DNA from: Acanthaster planci
Lineage: Eukaryota; Echinodermata; Asteroidea; Valvatida; Acanthasteridae
Direction of reading: 5' to 3'
NCBI RefSeq assembly: GCF_001949145.1
Contig: NW_019091392.1
Span: 1,106,980 to 1,170,979, forward strand
DNA length: 64,000 bases
Of this stretch, positions 60,197-64,000 are shown in pieces. The translations under genes and the position numbers were made by a program. Every line of letters starts with the position of its first letter. The first letter of the stretch is position 1. The notes under the pieces are model-generated. The model did not search any database. It saw nothing but the letters and a program-made list of their open reading frames with translations, and was not told the origin of the DNA.

Positions 60197-60945
60197 AGAT
60201 CCAGATCTGCACCCTGAATTTTTGCCTGCCCATCGAGCAAGGAAGTGAAACCCTCAATCCCGGTGTGTGTTCAAACGGATACGCACGAAGTATTTCAAAC
60301 AACACCGTATCAACTATTGGTTGATTAAATGATGTCACCTACCTGCTGTACATACTAAAATGTCTTTGCTCCCCTTGGCGGAGAGCGTGGGTGTTGCCCT
60401 TGCTGGATGGCCGGTGCTCTTTGACAAAGTCCCTTCCTCGTTTTTGTCCACGTCTTGGATGGATTCCTCGTTCGCCGGTTGACTGAGCACGGACTGTCCT
60501 AGCGTCCGTCCGCTTAGGCTATCGTGGTTCTGGGGAAGGATTTGCCCAGCTGCAAGGGACAGTGTACAACACTTCGATGGGTTGGTTCGTGGTTAATGAC
60601 ATGGAAAATCGCCTCGCACACATGTGCCTCTGGTACTCCTGAAATGTCCGAGGCTTTTGACATTTGTTACCCTGACTAAAGATCCCTTAAAAGGACATGC
60701 AGTCGTCGTATCCGAAAACCAAGAACCGATGGCTTTGTGTGAATCACTAAACAGTGTTCGTACAAAGAAACAAAACAAAAACCAACAAGTAGACCAAAGA
60801 TCTACATGTATATTTAACAAGCTAGGTTAAGATAAAGCTTTCAGAACTGAAATCATTTCCACAATCACTTAAAAGAAATTATGCTGTTCTGTTTCAGTTC
60901 ATTTGGGGAAATAAAGGAATAAACCAGTTTTTGCTGTTGTGGTAC
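60197..60945 (+). other. nkx2.2 3' UTR (predicted)
   Basis: About 750 bp between the stop codon and the first strong poly(A) signals. AT-rich toward the end. A weaker ATTAAA occurs near 60323, so a short alternative 3' end is possible. No other gene intervenes. Confidence 0.5.
60910..60923 (+). terminator. Twin poly(A) signals
   Basis: AATAAA at 60910-60915 and again at 60918-60923, followed within 25 bp by a GTTTTTGCTGTTGTGG T/GT-rich downstream element. This combination is a convincing cleavage/polyadenylation site for the nkx2.2 transcript. Confidence 0.6.
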
Positions 60946-61489
60946 TTCCCTAAAACAGATTGCAATGAGATAAGGTCTAGAAAGTAGGCAACATTACACA
61001 CGTCGGGCCCCTGTCGGTGTAGGCTTTCAGTTCATATTTCACAACCACGGAACAAAAAGAAACATTTTGAAAAGACCTTATTCACAGGGAAGCCATTTTT
61101 TGATCTGGCTCCTTGAATCTGTCATATTGAGTGTAATCTGTTATGGGATGATGCCAGATTATCTTGGGTTCCAAGCCTCACTTTCCCCTTTTTTTTTCAA
61201 TGTGGCTTAAACATTTAGATAAAACATTTCACAGATTTTAAGTTATCCTGAGCCTAAACTGGCATGACTTTTTAATGACCTTTTATTTAGTTCCTGTTAT
61301 TAGAATGAAAAGTTAACCTCATTTTTATTTCAAGATGTCCGACACATGACTATACATCTAGTCTATTACATTCTGCACTGTGATGCATTACTTTTTTTAG
61401 AAGGCATGCAGTCACTTTCTGTTCAGGAGAACCCTATCGGTAAAGGTCTTGAATGTGTTTCTACAGGCGTATCCTAATCTCGGTTTCAC
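60946..61489. other. Downstream intergenic DNA, no gene seen
   Basis: AT-rich, no frames of note. Nothing recognised. Confidence 0.5.
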
Positions 61490-62265
61490 TCTTTCGCGTT
61501 GAGGATGAGGAAGATGACCAATTTTAAGTTAAGGGTGTTACGTAGTAAAAAGCCATCTCCTTTGACATCTGAGCCAGCGTGGTCTTACAGACATCAGCCG
61601 AATTAATTGTATTTCATTTCAAATTAGCATCCACCCTATTTTCTGCTCGCACACTATGGAGCCTTTTCTGCTCCCTTCCCCGTAAAATGCTGGACAGGTG
61701 TGAGCGGTGAATAGGTGCAAAATGCGATTTGGGCAAAGGGTCACATTCAGAGACAGTGGCTTGGTGGTCTTCTTATTCTACCCCTTGACAAAAGACGGAG
61801 CCTCGATAGGCCAAAGATACCCCAAGAGAACACCGCTAATTCACACCGTCATTCTTCTTGTTTTGATGAGTCCTCTTGTGCCCTCAAAGGCCTCCGCAAT
61901 ATAGCCCAGCCCCACCAAAAAAAAAACCGAGCCATTGTTTGATAACACCCTCTCCAAGTCCTCTTTTTTATTTTCCCACCGGTTATAAGCTCCGGCATAC
62001 AAGGGGATGACTTACGGTCTCCGTAATCAATCGAGCATGCGGACAATGAGGAAGTGTTTGCCCAGCTTCCTGGCTACAAAGCCCCGGCCAAACATGTCCC
62101 CTCTGCCCGCTTGCCACCAAGTACTCGGCAAAGAAAAATATTTGTCCTTAGTTTCTTCTTTGCTCGTTCATCCCCTTCCACACTCTCTCTCTCGTTCGAT
62201 CGTGTTTGTCAATCCGAGACACCCCTCTATCCTCTTGCCTAAAATCGGTCAATACTTACTCTGAA
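61490..62265. promoter_or_regulatory. Candidate downstream enhancer, nuclear-receptor and Sox-type motifs
   Basis: GC-richer block with a DR1 nuclear-receptor-like GGGCAAAGGGTCA (61731-61743), GCTAATTC near 61834, CCATTGTTTGATAAC near 61932 (Sox plus GATA type), GTAATCAATCG near 62023 and ACAATGAGG near 62043. Frames on both strands lack domains. Motif density suggests regulation; conservation untested. Confidence 0.33.
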
Positions 62266-64000
62266 ATAATAGGGACTGTTTGAAATTGCAACATGATGAG
62301 AGATGTCGGTTGTGTAGCTGTAGTAAAAGACAGTAACTTATGCACCATGACCTCGGATGGAGTTTCATTTTTTACTTTTTCGATGTTCAAAATAATTCGA
62401 ATGAGCTTTGACTTAGCTTTAGACGTCAATACAATCGAATGCTAGTGAATGACTAATGTTGATTAAGAACAAATATTATAGGATTGACATAAGATGGTGT
62501 CATGTGTTATCTGATTCTTGGGATCCTGTTATTCTGTGTACACAAGTCATCTCCTTGATTTTCATTGGTAGCCAAGAAAATAAGAAATACCTCATGGAGT
62601 TTGCTGGGTGCCTTTACGGAATTCAATTCCCAAGCCCGTACTTACATAATTATTTGAGACAGGGAACTGTACATTGTGTGATTTAATCAACTGATCTGAT
62701 AGGTGTTTAAAATGGAGTGTTTCGTTGTCATCAAGTGGCACCCGGTTATTCTTATAGAAAGCAAATGCTAGAGGCGTTGTCGTGGAATAGTTCAGGGATG
62801 TCTTCGATCCTTTTACCCAGGACATGCTTTAGGTAGGATGCAAAATTATGGCAAATGACGAAAGCCGTAGCAAGGTTCCGACCGTTAAGGTGCTCCTCAC
62901 TAAAACTGCATTTATTGCTTAGTTTGCACCTTTTGTGCTTGTTTGAGGGACACAATCTAGAGCAATGGGCAGATCTGGGAGGCCGAAGCTGGACTTGGAA
63001 AGGGTGCCAAATTATTGGAGTTTTGTCATTGCAATTTTTTCCCTACGTGCTTGACAGAGCAGAATACATTTGTGATGTTTTGTAAATAAAATGGCCGTGT
63101 TTATAACTAAAACCTGGTGATGTTTATCGTGTATATATGATGACATAAGTAAATCTGAATTGGTTCGCAGACTCTTTTTTACATAATGTAGATTTGTTAT
63201 TATCAAGACATTTTCTTCGGAGTTGCTACACAGATGCGATATCATGGAAGTATAACATTAGGGCTGCATGGGTGTAGTGTCACCGAGTCTTAAAATCAGT
63301 GCTGTGTTCAAACACGGAGTATCTGAGTTGTGGTTTGTGGTGTTTATCTCCATCGCAATTTCAGTTGGCTGTGAAACAAACAAGTATTCTTACCCTAGCC
63401 AAGTCTCTTTTATGGATAAAAATACCATTCAAAATGGGGAGAGTTTCACTGATTTCGCTGCATTCGAGGTGGACGTTCATTAGATTCTGAATCGGAGGGA
63501 CGATATTAATGCTCAAGAAGAAACGAAGGAATGAAGTCCGTGCCGTGGTATCGAGGGAGATAGCAACTTAGTTACACCAAAAAAGAATAAACCATTGAAT
63601 GCCATGGGAATATCTCCCCTTTTGAAATATTACCTTACCTCACATGGTCAGACATTTTGCAAACTCCCTGGTTCAACACTTTCTTTAAGTTGAATTTGTA
63701 CTATACACAAAAATTATCATTGTCGAAATCCTGCAGAGATCTTACTTTCCAATGTGAAGTGGATTAAACCTCTGCTTATGATTGAAGTTGGTTTGGGCGG
63801 CGTAATCTAAAATTCGATTTTGTACAAGTGTATGCTTAATTTACGTGTTTGACTGCGTGAATGGGCGACACGTGGAACATTATTTGTATTTGTTAAGATT
63901 TAATATTATTTCTTGAACCAAAATATTATTGTTTATATTAAGTAGCACTTCATTATACTTAATGTAGCTATATTCACGTCTAATTATCGCCAGAAAAAAA
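62266..64000. other. Intergenic DNA, no gene seen
   Basis: AT-rich to the end of the window. Short frames only, no domains, no CpG block, no recognised repeat. Confidence 0.5.

Larger units (their letters stand above)
56130..60945 (+). other. nkx2.2: nkx2.2 transcription unit (two coding exons)
   Basis: Gene span from the acceptor-like site before exon 1 to shortly past the poly(A) signals. Coding exons are 56288-56597 and 59496-60196, joined across a 2,898-bp intron with canonical GTGAGT donor (56598-56603) and TTTTCTTTTAAAG acceptor (AG at 59494-59495). The splice falls in phase 1 and regenerates a Ser codon. The joined protein is 336 aa. It is the only gene I can support here, and may extend 5' to the exon at 39757. 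Confidence 0.8.

Noticed and set aside
1-64000. Clustered NK2 sites (CACTTGA/TCAAGTG) as a signature of autoregulation
   Set aside because: About ten were seen, close to the number expected from base composition, so there is no overall enrichment; only individual sites in motif-dense blocks were kept.
1-64000. Neighbours of the pharyngeal cluster (nkx2.1, msxlx, pax1/9, foxA) inside the window
   Set aside because: No second homeodomain, paired domain or forkhead domain was found in any visible frame.
1-64000. CRISPR arrays, operons, prokaryotic mobile elements
   Set aside because: The sequence is clearly animal nuclear DNA; no regularly spaced direct repeats or bacterial gene organisation occur.

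Overview
This is animal genomic DNA: AT-leaning (about 40% GC by eye), with GC- and CpG-rich patches, introns, simple repeats and decayed dispersed repeats. There are no operons or prokaryotic signals. Only one protein-coding gene can be supported. It lies on the + strand at about 56.1-60.9 kb and encodes an NK2-family homeodomain protein. It carries the full set of NKX2-2 hallmarks: an N-terminal TN (Eh1-like) motif, the conserved block ending NPYTRWL, an NK2 homeodomain with Tyr54, the NK2-specific domain, and the C-terminal WTW. The single intron sits between the TN half and the homeodomain half, as in vertebrate NKX2-2. The sequence fits an invertebrate deuterostome (echinoderm, hemichordate or amphioxus), but the species cannot be fixed from what is visible.

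Layout. 1-39.7 kb: a gene desert made of AT-rich DNA alternating with CpG- and motif-rich blocks (candidate cis-regulatory elements), several simple repeats, foldback sequences, a probable LINE 3' tail, and a dispersed repeat family with three long copies (9.88, 23.26 and 24.01 kb) and one partial copy. About 39.7-39.9 kb: a TATA box, an initiator-like site, an ATG-free 130-bp segment and a splice donor, which together look like a distal promoter with a noncoding first exon. 39.9-55.5 kb: more non-coding DNA with candidate regulatory blocks. 55.6-56.13 kb: gene-proximal promoter-like region. 56.13-60.95 kb: nkx2.2 (exon 1, a 2.9-kb intron with a palindrome-dense CpG-rich element bearing a FoxA-type site, exon 2, 3' UTR with twin AATAAA signals). 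60.95-64 kb: downstream non-coding DNA with one more regulatory-looking block at 61.5-62.3 kb.

Interpretation. In deuterostomes nkx2.2 usually lies in the conserved 'pharyngeal' microsynteny block (nkx2.1, nkx2.2, msxlx, pax1/9, slc25A21, mipol1, foxA). I searched the visible reading frames for paired, forkhead or second homeobox domains and saw none, so the window is most simply one regulatory gene and its large upstream landscape. All regulatory calls rest on composition and motifs only; conservation could not be tested.
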